Assembly (NCBI GenBank): GCA_029865465.1
Contig: JAOUGW010000010.1
Location: forward strand, 1-33,105
DNA: 33,105 bases
Origin: Gammaproteobacteria bacterium
Lineage (GTDB): Bacteria; Pseudomonadota; Gammaproteobacteria; Steroidobacterales; Steroidobacteraceae
Direction: 5' to 3'
Shown here: one piece after another, positions 19,901 to 28,590 of the stretch
Position numbering within the stretch: position 1 is the stretch's first letter
Layout: each line of letters begins with the position of its first letter
The notes under the pieces: model-generated
Seen by the model: only the letters and a program-made list of their open reading frames with translations
Told to the model about the DNA's origin: nothing
The model's database searches: none
Program-made: the position numbers and the translations under genes

Positions 19901-20493
19901 CGATCGACGAGTTCGCCGAACAGAGCGAGCGCAAGGAATACCTCGACCGCCAGTTCGCCGACCTCAACGACGCGCTCAACACGCTCGAGGATGCGATCCG
20001 CAAGATCGACCGTGAGACGAAGTCGCGCTTCCAGGATACTTTCGACCGCGTGAACGCCGGCCTGGGCAAGAAGTTTCCGCGCCTGTTCGGCGGCGGCCAG
20101 GCTTATCTCGAGCTCGTCGGCGACGACGTGCTCGAGGCCGGTGTCGCGATCATGGCGCGTCCGCCAGGCAAGCGGAACAGCTCGATCAGCATGCTGTCCG
20201 GCGGCGAGAAGGCGCTCACGGCGGTCGCGCTCGTATTCTCGATCTTCGAACTCAACCCCGCGCCGTTCTGCCTGCTGGACGAAGTCGACGCGCCGCTCGA
20301 CGAGAACAACGTCGGCCGGTTCTGCGACATCGTCCGCGAGATGTCCGACCAGGTGCAGTTCATCTTCGTCACGCACAACAAGACGACGATGGAGCTTGCC
20401 AACCAGCTGCTCGGCGTTACCATGAACGAGCCCGGCTGCTCGCGCCTCGTCGCTGTCGACGTCGACGAAGCCGTGCGCATGGCGGCAATGTGA
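16987..20493 (+). CDS. smc: Chromosome partition protein Smc
   Basis: This 1168-residue ATPase is full length for Smc of Pseudomonas-type gammaproteobacteria. It has Walker A GPNGCGKS (31-38), two long coiled-coil arms (about 165-500 and 670-1000) around a hinge domain (about 505-660), the ABC signature LSGGEKAL (from 1070), and Walker B with D1098-E1099 in CLLDEVDAPLD. Smc with ScpA/ScpB organises and helps segregate chromosomes; its presence suggests a lineage without MukBEF. The ATG at 16987 is used; a GTG directly before it adds only one residue. zipA and ligA follow on the same strand at gaps of 25 and 9 bases. Confidence 0.97.
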   Translation: MRLTKIKLAGFKSFVDPTSVGFPTNLVGVVGPNGCGKSNIIDAVRWVMGEISAKHLRGDSMADVIFNGSGTRKPVGTASVELIFDNSDGKLGGEYASYAEVSLKRVVSRDGQSSYFLNGVRCRRKDITQLFLGTGLGSRSYAIIEQNMISRVIEAKADDMRAFLEEAAGISRYKERRKETESRIAQTRENLARLSDLRDEVEKQLRHLQRQAATARRYQALKQEERQTHAELLALKLREVESEASARQAILSERDLALQAALAGQRSIEAAIERARQEHDAQAAVLSEVQGRYYQVGADISRTEQAIDHAREIRARQRQELDQIAQGVQDADLHRVRDRQLAAELAAALAEMGPGLEQARATEQAAAAELAAAETAMAGWQENWEGFNQSLRQASSAAGAERARLEVMENQLRGLLNQQDRATQEHGTLSAADVAATLAALEGQEAEARAQNEAARQHMDELVATLQAERGRERELAQAAQAARRETQEVEGRIVSLEALQRAALGQGQGKVVDWLKSRGLEHSPRLAQQLSVDKGWDRAVETVLGGYLEAVCVDSLDDVAATLESFTTGTVTFFAGAQGPVSAGHTGRTLRSRVRGPAGLDALFEGIVATDTLHEALRLRPELRAGQSVITRDGIWIGPDWLRVSRDKDAHEGVIEREERLRAERSALDTQQTKHRTAESDLEALRGRVRDLEDRLASHQAVVSRSGSSHMSLRSQIDSLRARAEQRSQRMQQLAFEMTEVAGALEAANAGNRAARSRLEEAVNAMGELEERRVALEAEREVLRGRLAATREAAQTARTAASEAAIRVESRRTSYQSLLSGLERLDAQVGQFEARRQDLDAQLASGEESEAQLKATLEVALQRRVAVETEFSAARHGMEEVDANLRGLDERRLGAEGAVEAARSALENVRFSVQELKLRRETYLEQFTQTRLELPVVVAALVDGASVPAWEQRLAETSEKIERLGAVNLAAIDEFAEQSERKEYLDRQFADLNDALNTLEDAIRKIDRETKSRFQDTFDRVNAGLGKKFPRLFGGGQAYLELVGDDVLEAGVAIMARPPGKRNSSISMLSGGEKALTAVALVFSIFELNPAPFCLLDEVDAPLDENNVGRFCDIVREMSDQVQFIFVTHNKTTMELANQLLGVTMNEPGCSRLVAVDVDEAVRMAAM

Positions 20494-20518
20494 GTCACGC
20501 AAGGAAGCCTGCGATTCG

Positions 20519-21439
20519 ATGAACGAACTGCGCTGGATCCTGCTCGCCGCCGGGGTGCTGCTCATCGCCGGCCTGTACCTGTGGGGCACGCGTACCCGCT
20601 GGCAGGGGCGAGGCGAGACCGAAGGCTCGCGGCGTCCCGCCGTCTTCACGGGCGGCGCCAGGGGTTTCGAGACTGAAGCACCGGTGCCGCTCGACGACGT
20701 CGATGCCGACAGCGAAGAACCTGGATTCCTGGTCGAAGCTCGTGCGGAGGGTCGCGTCGAGCCAGGCTTCGGCCAGGACGAAGTCGACACGCTCGATGCG
20801 CCGGCACCGCGCCGCGCTGATTTCGACGACGACAGCGTGTTCGAAACTCCTGCGATCGGGCGGCGCGAGCCCACGCTGTCCTCGACGCGGACCGATTCAG
20901 TGCCGACACTGCGACCGGAGCCGACGTTGCGTGTCGAGCCCACGTTGAGCACGCGCCCGCTCGAAGAGCCCGGGCCACCAGAGGCCGTGCCTGGCGAAGC
21001 GCCGGCACCGGCGCCGCGCAGGGCGCAGAAGATCCTTGCCATCCGCGTAACGGCTGCGGCGCCCGCGCGCTTCGACGGCACGGAATTGCTCGCCGCGTTG
21101 CGCTCGGAAGGCCTGGGATTCGGTCGCTACGAGATCTTCCACCACCTGCATGACGACGGCCGGCCGATCTTCAGCGTCGCCAGCCTGCGCGAGCCGGGCA
21201 CGTTCGACATCGAGGCGATGCCGACCACGTACTACCCCGGCGTTGCCATGTTCGCGGTGCTGCCCGGTCCGGTGCCGGCGGCCGAAGCCTTCGACGAGAT
21301 GATTTTTGCGGCCCGCGCCCTGGCCACGTACCTGAACGGTTCGCTGACCGACGAGCGCGGAGCGCCGCTCACGGCACTGCGCGTCGGCCGGCTCCGCGAG
21401 GAAGCGCTCGAGTTCGAGCGCGGCGCCGGTTCGAGCTGA
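20519..21439 (+). CDS. zipA: Cell division protein ZipA
   Basis: This 306-residue bitopic membrane protein tethers FtsZ to the inner membrane at the septum. It begins with MNELRWILLAAGVLLIAGLYLWG, a single N-terminal transmembrane segment (about residues 5-23), then a long acidic and Pro/Glu-rich linker with PTL-R-EPTL repeats (about 117-142), and the C-terminal FtsZ-binding domain (about 170-300) with F-D-G-x-x-L and P-G-V-A-M-F-A-V-L-P-G. Location between smc and ligA is the classic order in Pseudomonas-like genomes and supports the call. Confidence 0.92.
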   Translation: MNELRWILLAAGVLLIAGLYLWGTRTRWQGRGETEGSRRPAVFTGGARGFETEAPVPLDDVDADSEEPGFLVEARAEGRVEPGFGQDEVDTLDAPAPRRADFDDDSVFETPAIGRREPTLSSTRTDSVPTLRPEPTLRVEPTLSTRPLEEPGPPEAVPGEAPAPAPRRAQKILAIRVTAAAPARFDGTELLAALRSEGLGFGRYEIFHHLHDDGRPIFSVASLREPGTFDIEAMPTTYYPGVAMFAVLPGPVPAAEAFDEMIFAARALATYLNGSLTDERGAPLTALRVGRLREEALEFERGAGSS

Positions 21440-23482
<2,043 letters not shown>

Positions 23483-23503
23483 CGCCGGGCGCGGGCTGAA
23501 GCG

Positions 23504-24427
23504 ATGCTGCGTTACGCGCTCGGTCGCTTGCTCGGCATCGTGCCAACGTTGCTCGTGATCGTCACGGCGGCGTTCTTCGTCATGAGGCTGGCGCCGGGCG
23601 GGCCATTCGACGAGGAGCAGGCGATCCCGCCAGAGATCGAGGCGAACCTGCAGGCGGCCTATGGCCTCGATCAGCCGGTCCTGGTGCAATACGGCCGCTA
23701 CCTGCAAGGCCTGGCGCACGGCGATCTCGGTCCGTCGTTCAAGTACAAGGATTACCGCGTCTCGGAACTCATCGCGCGTGGCTTGCCGGTCACGCTGACG
23801 GTCGGGACGCTGGCACTGCTGCTCGCGCTCGCGCTCGGTGTGCCGCTGGGGCTTGCCGCCGCATTGCGTCATGACACCGCGCTGGATCACGCCGTCATGA
23901 CCGTCGCGCTCGCCGGTATCGCCATTCCGGGATTCGTGCTCGCCCCGGTGCTGGCGCTGTTCTTTGGCGTCAAGCTCGACTGGCTGCCGGTGGCGGGCTG
24001 GGAGCCGGGCAGCGTGCAGCACATGGTCCTGCCGGTCGTCACGCTGGCGCTGCCGTTCGTCGCCTACATCGCGCGCCTCACGCGCGGCAGCCTGCTCGAG
24101 GTGCTGCAGGCGCCGTACCTGCGTGCCGCGCGTGCCAAGGGCCTCGATCGCAACGCGCTGATCCGCCGCCACGCGCTGAAGCCGACGCTCCTGCCGGTCG
24201 TGAGCTTCCTCGGGCCGGCCGCGGCGGCGCTGCTGACGGGCTCGCTTGTCGTCGAGCAGGTATTCGGCCTGCCTGGCGTGGGACGGTATTTCGTGCAGGG
24301 TGCGATCAATCGCGACTACACGCTGGTGATGGGCATGGTGATCTTCTATGCCGCGCTGATCCTGCTGCTGAACCTCGCGGTCGACCTGCTGTACGGCTGG
24401 CTCGATCCGAGGATCCGGCATGGTTGA
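23504..24427 (+). CDS. oppB: Peptide-type ABC transporter permease (OppB/DppB family)
   Basis: This 307-residue inner-membrane permease has the OppB-type N-terminus (MLRYALGRLLGIVPTLLVI, first membrane segment), about six membrane spans, and the cytoplasmic EAA-like loop with R-A-A-R-A-K-G-L at about 207-214 that contacts the ATPase subunits. The N-terminal periplasmic region contains M-R-L-A-P-G-G-P-F, typical of peptide permeases. It forms the pore with OppC. It begins 21 bases after ligA and overlaps oppC by 8 bases. Substrate class (oligopeptide, dipeptide or other) cannot be decided without the binding protein. Confidence 0.9.
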   Translation: MLRYALGRLLGIVPTLLVIVTAAFFVMRLAPGGPFDEEQAIPPEIEANLQAAYGLDQPVLVQYGRYLQGLAHGDLGPSFKYKDYRVSELIARGLPVTLTVGTLALLLALALGVPLGLAAALRHDTALDHAVMTVALAGIAIPGFVLAPVLALFFGVKLDWLPVAGWEPGSVQHMVLPVVTLALPFVAYIARLTRGSLLEVLQAPYLRAARAKGLDRNALIRRHALKPTLLPVVSFLGPAAAALLTGSLVVEQVFGLPGVGRYFVQGAINRDYTLVMGMVIFYAALILLLNLAVDLLYGWLDPRIRHG

Positions 24428-25304
24428 GGTCGCGCCCGCCGACGCCCGCAGACAGGGCCTGTGGGGCGACGCCTGGCAACGCCTCAAGCGCAGCCGCGCG
24501 GCGATCGTGGCCGCGTCGCTGCTGCTGCTCGTTTGCGCGCTGGCGCTCGTCGGCCCATGGCTCAGTCCATACACGGTCGAGCAGGTCGACTGGACCCAGG
24601 CGACGCTCGCAACGCCGCCGTCGCTTGCGCACGGTCACTGGTTCGGCACCGACGCCAACGGCCGCGACCTGTTCGCGCGCGTCTGGGTCGGCGCGCGCGT
24701 GTCCCTGCTCGTGGCGCTGCTCGCGACCATCGTCAGCGTCGTCATCGGCGTTGCGTGGGGCGCGACGGCGGGTTACCTGGGCGGGCGCGTGGACGGCTGG
24801 ATGATGCGGTTCGTCGACGTTCTCTACGCGCTGCCGTACATGTTCTTCGTGATCATCCTGACCGTCGTGTTCGGCCGCAGCCTGGTCCTGATCTTCCTCG
24901 CGATCGGCGCCGTCGGCTGGCTGACGATGGCGCGCATCGTGCGCGGCCAGGCGCTCGCCCTGCGAAGCCGCGAGTTCGTCGAGGCCGCGATCGCCCTCGG
25001 CTTGCCGCCCGCCACGATCATCGCCCGTCACATCGTGCCGAACGTGCTCGGCACGGTGATCGTGTATGCGACGCTCACGGTGCCGCAGGTGATCCTCTTC
25101 GAGAGCTTCCTGAGCTTCCTCGGCCTCGGCGTGCAGGAGCCGCTCACGAGCCTGGGCCGGCTCGTGGCGGAGGGTGCGCTCGAAATGGAGTCCTCGCCGT
25201 GGCTGCTGCTGGTGCCCTCGACCGTGCTCGCCATCGTGCTGCTGTGCCTGAACTTCCTGGGGGACGGGCTGCGCGACGCGCTCGACCCGAGGCAACGACG
25301 ATGA
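24420..25304 (+). CDS. oppC: Peptide-type ABC transporter permease (OppC/DppC family)
   Basis: This 294-residue partner permease has the OppC N-terminal segment (hydrophobic residues about 27-47) and the H-W-F-G-T-D-x-x-G-R-D-L-F-x-R motif typical of the subfamily, followed by five membrane spans and the EAA-like loop with E-A-A-I-A-L-G. The ATG at 24420 overlaps the oppB stop. Its own stop overlaps the oppD start in ATGA (25301-25304), so the four subunits are probably made in a coupled way. Confidence 0.9.
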   Translation: MVEVAPADARRQGLWGDAWQRLKRSRAAIVAASLLLLVCALALVGPWLSPYTVEQVDWTQATLATPPSLAHGHWFGTDANGRDLFARVWVGARVSLLVALLATIVSVVIGVAWGATAGYLGGRVDGWMMRFVDVLYALPYMFFVIILTVVFGRSLVLIFLAIGAVGWLTMARIVRGQALALRSREFVEAAIALGLPPATIIARHIVPNVLGTVIVYATLTVPQVILFESFLSFLGLGVQEPLTSLGRLVAEGALEMESSPWLLLVPSTVLAIVLLCLNFLGDGLRDALDPRQRR

Positions 25305-26341
25305 CCAGTGCGCCGTTGCTGCGCGTGCGCGACCTGGGCGTGGATTTCTCCACGTCGCAGGGCGTAGTGCAGGCCGTGTCCGGCGTTTCGTTCGACGTTC
25401 GTGCCGGTGAATGCCTTGCCGTCGTCGGTGAGTCGGGGTCCGGCAAGACCCAGGTGCTGCTGGCGTGCCTGGGCCTGCTCGCGTCGAACGGCACGGCACG
25501 AGGATCCGCCCTGTTTGCAGACCGGGAACTGATCGGTGCGGGCGAACGCTCGCTCAATGCGGTGCGCGGCACCGGCATCGGCTTGCTGACGCAGGACCCG
25601 CTGAGTTCACTCACGCCGCACCTGCGCATCGAGACGTTGCTGACCGAAGGCCTGCTCGATCGCGGTCTTGCCACTCGCGCTGCCGCCCGTGAGCGCGCGC
25701 TGCAGGCGCTGCGCGACGTGGAGATCGCCGATCCGGAGTCGCGCCTGCGGCAGTATCCGCACGAACTGTCCGGCGGCATGCGCCAGCGCGTCGCGCTCGC
25801 GGCTGCCCTCATGTGCGGTCCGCAGCTGCTGTTCGCGGACGAGCCGACCACCGCGCTCGACGTCAGCGTGCAGGCACGAGTGCTGGAACTGCTCGCGCTC
25901 GTGCGCAGCCGTGGCGTCGGCATGTTGCTCGTCACGCACGATCTCGGCGTGGTCGCGGGGCTCGCGGATCGGGTCGCGGTCATGTACTCGGGCCGGATCG
26001 TCGAGACCGCGACCACGGACGAGTTGTTCCGCGCACCAAAGCATCCTTACACGGCGGCGTTGCTGGCGGCCGTGCCGCGACTGCACGGCGTGGCTCAGTC
26101 GCGGCTCGTCGGGATCGCGGGGGATCCGCCACAACCGTCGGCGCGTCCGCCGGGTTGCGCGTTTGCGCCGAGGTGCGGGCGGGCGGTCGATCGATGCAGC
26201 GATTCGCGCCCCGAACTGACAGCGAGCGCTGAAGTCAGTCCATTGACGACCGCGCAGGGCGACTCGATGGACGGACGAGCCTGGCCCATCACCGCGGTCG
26301 CGTGCCATCGGCCGTTGCAGGATCGGGCGGAGATTGCATGA
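25301..26341 (+). CDS. oppD: Peptide-type ABC transporter ATPase (OppD family)
   Basis: This 346-residue ATPase has Walker A GESGSGKT (about 43-50), a Q-loop in LLTQDPLSSL, the signature LSGGMRQRV, Walker B LLFADEPTTALD and a switch histidine in LLVTHDLGV. The C-terminal oligopeptide-binding extension with the Cys motif C-A-F-A-P-R-C and a later C is present; in some homologues these cysteines hold an iron-sulfur cluster. The start is set by overlap with oppC. The last bases (ATGA at 26338-26341) also provide the start of a 16-codon ORF leading into oppF. Confidence 0.92.
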   Translation: MTSAPLLRVRDLGVDFSTSQGVVQAVSGVSFDVRAGECLAVVGESGSGKTQVLLACLGLLASNGTARGSALFADRELIGAGERSLNAVRGTGIGLLTQDPLSSLTPHLRIETLLTEGLLDRGLATRAAARERALQALRDVEIADPESRLRQYPHELSGGMRQRVALAAALMCGPQLLFADEPTTALDVSVQARVLELLALVRSRGVGMLLVTHDLGVVAGLADRVAVMYSGRIVETATTDELFRAPKHPYTAALLAAVPRLHGVAQSRLVGIAGDPPQPSARPPGCAFAPRCGRAVDRCSDSRPELTASAEVSPLTTAQGDSMDGRAWPITAVACHRPLQDRAEIA

Positions 26342-26388
26342 GCACCGGCTTGCTGCTGCTGCTGCCGCACGACAGGGAGATCGCGTGA
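26338..26388 (+). CDS. 16-codon ORF bridging oppD and oppF
   Basis: ATG at 26338 overlaps the oppD stop (ATGA) and the frame reads MSTGLLLLLPHDREIA before TGA at 26386-26388, which overlaps the GTG start of oppF (GTGA). It could serve as a translational coupling peptide rather than a functional protein. The sequence around its stop resembles that around the oppD stop (GAGAT-GC-TGAGCAC in both), as if the junction had been duplicated. No known family; coding status is uncertain. Confidence 0.35.
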   Translation: MSTGLLLLLPHDREIA

Positions 26389-27242
26389 GCACGACGTCGA
26401 CCCTGTTGCAGGTGGAGCGGGTCAGCGTGCGCTATACGCTGCGGGGTGCCGGGCTGCTCGCGCCGGCACGCGCGCTGGAAGCGCTGTCCGACGTCTCCAT
26501 CGCGATTCCCGAAGGCGGCCGGCTCGGCGTCGTCGGTGAGTCCGGGTCGGGCAAATCGACGCTCGCGCGGGTCCTGCTCGGGCTCGTGCGCGCGCAGGCA
26601 GGGCGAGTGGCGTGGGAAGGTCGCACGGTCGATTACGACGACGCGACGGCGATGCGCTCGCTGCGGCGCGAGCTGCAGGTGGTTTTCCAGGACCCGTTCG
26701 GCAGCCTCGATCCACGCATGACGGCGGGGCAGGTGGTCGGCGAGGCATTGCAGGCGTTGGCCGGTCCGGTGGCTACGGTCGCGGCACAGGACCGCATTCG
26801 GGCGGCGTTGTCGGAGGTCGGGCTCGCGCCGGCTTTCGCCAACCGCTACCCGCACGAAATGAGCGGCGGGCAGTGCCAGCGGGTCGCGATTGCACGCGCG
26901 ATCGTCGCGCGACCGCGCCTGCTCGTCTGCGACGAGGTCGTGAGCGCGCTCGACGTGTCGGTGCAGGCCCAGATCGTCAACCTGCTGCACGAGCTGAGCG
27001 AGCGGTACCAGATGTCGCTGCTCTTCATCAGTCACAACCTCGCCGTGGTGCGGCATCTCTGCGACGACGTCGCCGTGTTGTGCCAGGGGCGGGTGGTGGA
27101 GCAGGGTAGTCGTGACGCCATCTTTGGCGACCCGCAGGTGCAGTACACGCGCGAACTGCTGGCGGCCGTGCCTGAGCCGGATCCGACGTTGCAGCGGGCT
27201 CGTATCGCGTTGGCGGTGAACGTGAGCCGGGTGAAGCGATAG
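26385..27242 (+). CDS. oppF: Peptide-type ABC transporter ATPase (OppF family)
   Basis: This 285-residue ATPase is the second nucleotide-binding subunit. Motifs: Walker A GESGSGKS, Q-loop VFQDPFGSLDPRM, signature MSGGQCQRV, Walker B LLVCDEVVSALDVS and switch His in LLFISHNLAVV. The GTG at 26385 was chosen for its good ribosome site (AGGGAGA just upstream) and because the product then starts directly before the ATPase fold; an in-frame TTG at 26334 would add 17 residues overlapping oppD. It ends the transporter cluster; a long near-perfect hairpin starts 2 bases after the stop. No substrate-binding protein (OppA) gene lies in the window. Confidence 0.9.
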   Translation: MSTTSTLLQVERVSVRYTLRGAGLLAPARALEALSDVSIAIPEGGRLGVVGESGSGKSTLARVLLGLVRAQAGRVAWEGRTVDYDDATAMRSLRRELQVVFQDPFGSLDPRMTAGQVVGEALQALAGPVATVAAQDRIRAALSEVGLAPAFANRYPHEMSGGQCQRVAIARAIVARPRLLVCDEVVSALDVSVQAQIVNLLHELSERYQMSLLFISHNLAVVRHLCDDVAVLCQGRVVEQGSRDAIFGDPQVQYTRELLAAVPEPDPTLQRARIALAVNVSRVKR

Positions 27243-27244
27243 AA

Positions 27245-27374
27245 GGCGGCGTGTTCGGTGTCTTTTCCGGCCCGCGGAAAGGCAGATACGCGGGCCGGAA
27301 AAGACACCGAACCCACCGCTCGAAACGCAGCGCGTGAGCTCGTTCCCGCCGTTGGCGGGAAACACGCACGGCGC
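27245..27374 (+). repeat. Two-hairpin structured element, copy 1
   Basis: Hairpin 1: arms 27253-27276 and 27289-27312 are a perfect 24-base inverted repeat with a 12-base loop, plus an outer 5-bp helix (27245-27249 with 27316-27320). Linker ACCGCTCG (27315-27322), then TGAGCTCGTT (27335-27344). Hairpin 2: TTCCCGCC (27343-27350) with GGCGGGAA (27354-27361). It ends with GCACGGCGC (27366-27374). The loop, linker and end block recur in the minus-strand copy at 27548-27675, whose stems differ but still pair. It begins 2 bases after the oppF stop. Confidence 0.85.
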
Positions 27375-27547
27375 CCGCAGCCTGAACCGGATTCGAATCA
27401 GACGGTCGATTTTACCAATCGGAGGCTCCGCAACCCGGTAGCGTGTAGCGGTTCCTATTACGGACTGACGGCGCCACAACCACGTATCCGCGCACGGCCC
27501 TGCGAGCCGGGTGTGGCTGGTGACGCTGAACCTGGTTGATGTCGCTT

Positions 27548-27675
27548 GCGCCGTGCGACGTTTTCGGTCCTCGAAAACGAGCGCAGGCGCGGCCTCGCGA
27601 GCGGTCGATCCAGTGGTTCTTCCCGAGCGCATGTCTGTCTTTCCGCGCCCGGGAAGAACCACTGGGTCGGCCGCC
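27548..27675 (-). repeat. Two-hairpin structured element, copy 2 (inverted)
   Basis: Read on the minus strand it has the same layout as copy 1. Hairpin 1 pairs 27601-27630 with 27645-27674 (16 perfect central pairs at 27610-27625 / 27650-27665, one mismatch, 4 inner pairs, 9 outer pairs with two G-T on the plus strand) around a 14-base loop. The shared blocks follow: GCGGAAAG-A-CAGA in the loop region, ACCGCTCG, TGCGCTCGTT, hairpin 2 (27559-27566 with 27572-27579), and GCACGGCGC (27556-27548). Stem sequences differ from copy 1 almost throughout. Confidence 0.85.
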
Positions 27676-27819
27676 GGGACTTCGGCGCCGAATGCCGCTT
27701 TACAGACCGGAAAACACCCTGAGGACCGTAGGGAAATCCCGCGGTTGGAATCCGTCCAGCGCTGTGGTTATCTGCGAACTTGATTGTTGCGCCAGCGAGG
27801 CGCAGCGACGGAGCGACGC

Positions 27820-28545
27820 ATGCACATGGAACTTGGCCTGCTGGTGCTGACGGCCGTTTCGATCGGCTTCGTCCACACCGTGCTCGGGCCCGACCATTAC
27901 CTGCCGTTCGTCGCGATGTCGGCGGCACGCAACTGGACGCGCCGCAAGACCATGCTCGTCACCGCGTTCTGCGGCGCCGGACACGTGCTCGGCTCCATCG
28001 TCATCGGCTTCATCGGCATCGCGATCGGCGCGTCGCTGCACCGCCTGCAGTGGCTCGAGGGCCTGCGGGGCGACCTCGCGGCCTGGGCGCTGATCGCATT
28101 CGGTCTCGTCTACATGGCATGGGGACTCAAGCAGGCCTGGCGCAGCCGGAAACACTCTCACGAACACGTCCACGCGGACGGCACGCGCCACCGGCACGTG
28201 CATGGCCATCACACGCAGGACGAACATGCCCACGTCCACATCCAGCTCGACACCGACAACGTCCGCAGCATCACGCCGTGGGCGCTGTTCGTGATCTTCA
28301 TCCTGGGCCCTTGCGAGACGCTGATCCCGCTGCTGATGTATCCGGCCGCCCAGCACAGCTGGTGGGGGCTCACGGCGGTGGTCCTGGCCTTCGCGACGGC
28401 GACGATCGCTACGATGATGGCGGTCGTCTACCTCGCCACGCGCGGCCTGGAACGCCTCCCGCTGGCCCCGGCCGAGCGGTACGTCCACGCCCTGGCCGGC
28501 GCTGCCCTAAGCCTTTGTGGAGTGGGCATCGTCCTCGGCCTCTGA
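27820..28545 (+). CDS. Integral membrane protein with His-rich loop, NiCoT/UreH-like metal transporter
   Basis: This 241-residue protein has about six membrane segments. The first contains G-F-V-H-T-V-L-G-P-D-H26-Y-L-P-F, resembling the His-Asp-His signature in helix II of nickel/cobalt permeases and UreH-type proteins. Between membrane segments 3 and 4, residues 112-140 contain 12 histidines in 29 positions, a likely metal-binding cytoplasmic or periplasmic loop. The fifth region holds F-I-L-G-P-C-E-T-L-I-P, a membrane-embedded Cys-Glu motif. I infer transport of a divalent metal such as nickel, cobalt or zinc; the family assignment is tentative. The ATG at 27820 follows GGAG by 6 bases; the frame extends upstream to a TTG at 27784 without a good ribosome site. 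Confidence 0.72.
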   Translation: MHMELGLLVLTAVSIGFVHTVLGPDHYLPFVAMSAARNWTRRKTMLVTAFCGAGHVLGSIVIGFIGIAIGASLHRLQWLEGLRGDLAAWALIAFGLVYMAWGLKQAWRSRKHSHEHVHADGTRHRHVHGHHTQDEHAHVHIQLDTDNVRSITPWALFVIFILGPCETLIPLLMYPAAQHSWWGLTAVVLAFATATIATMMAVVYLATRGLERLPLAPAERYVHALAGAALSLCGVGIVLGL

Positions 28546-28549
28546 CTGG

Positions 28550-28558
28550 TGCGATAAT
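28550..28558 (+). promoter_or_regulatory. Extended -10 element upstream of alaA
   Basis: TGCGATAAT (28550-28558) is an extended -10 (TGn plus GATAAT, five of six). No -35 is visible at the right distance, which extended -10 promoters can tolerate. It begins 5 bases after the stop of the preceding gene and 41 bases before alaA. Confidence 0.45.
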
Positions 28559-28590
28559 CGCCAGACGCTTTCCCGCCAGGCATCGCGACC

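Larger units (their letters stand above)
27243..27819 (+). other. Non-coding interval rich in palindromes
   Basis: These 577 bases between oppF and the membrane-protein gene hold no reading frame I would call a gene. They contain two inverted copies of a structured element (27245-27374 and 27548-27675), 173 bases of unrecognised sequence between them (27375-27547, visibly less GC-biased around 27400-27470), and after the second copy the perfect 12-base palindrome TTCGGCGCCGAA (27681-27692). CGGTCCTC (27565-27572) is repeated inverted at 27721-27728. The promoter of the downstream gene should lie near 27700-27800 but I cannot point to one. Confidence 0.7.

Noticed and set aside
27258-27928. 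Several overlapping reading frames on both strands across the interval between oppF and the membrane-protein gene
   Set aside because: They consist of the palindromic elements read through; similarity between the two copies breaks frame by two bases in the second hairpin, and no family or ribosome site supports them.
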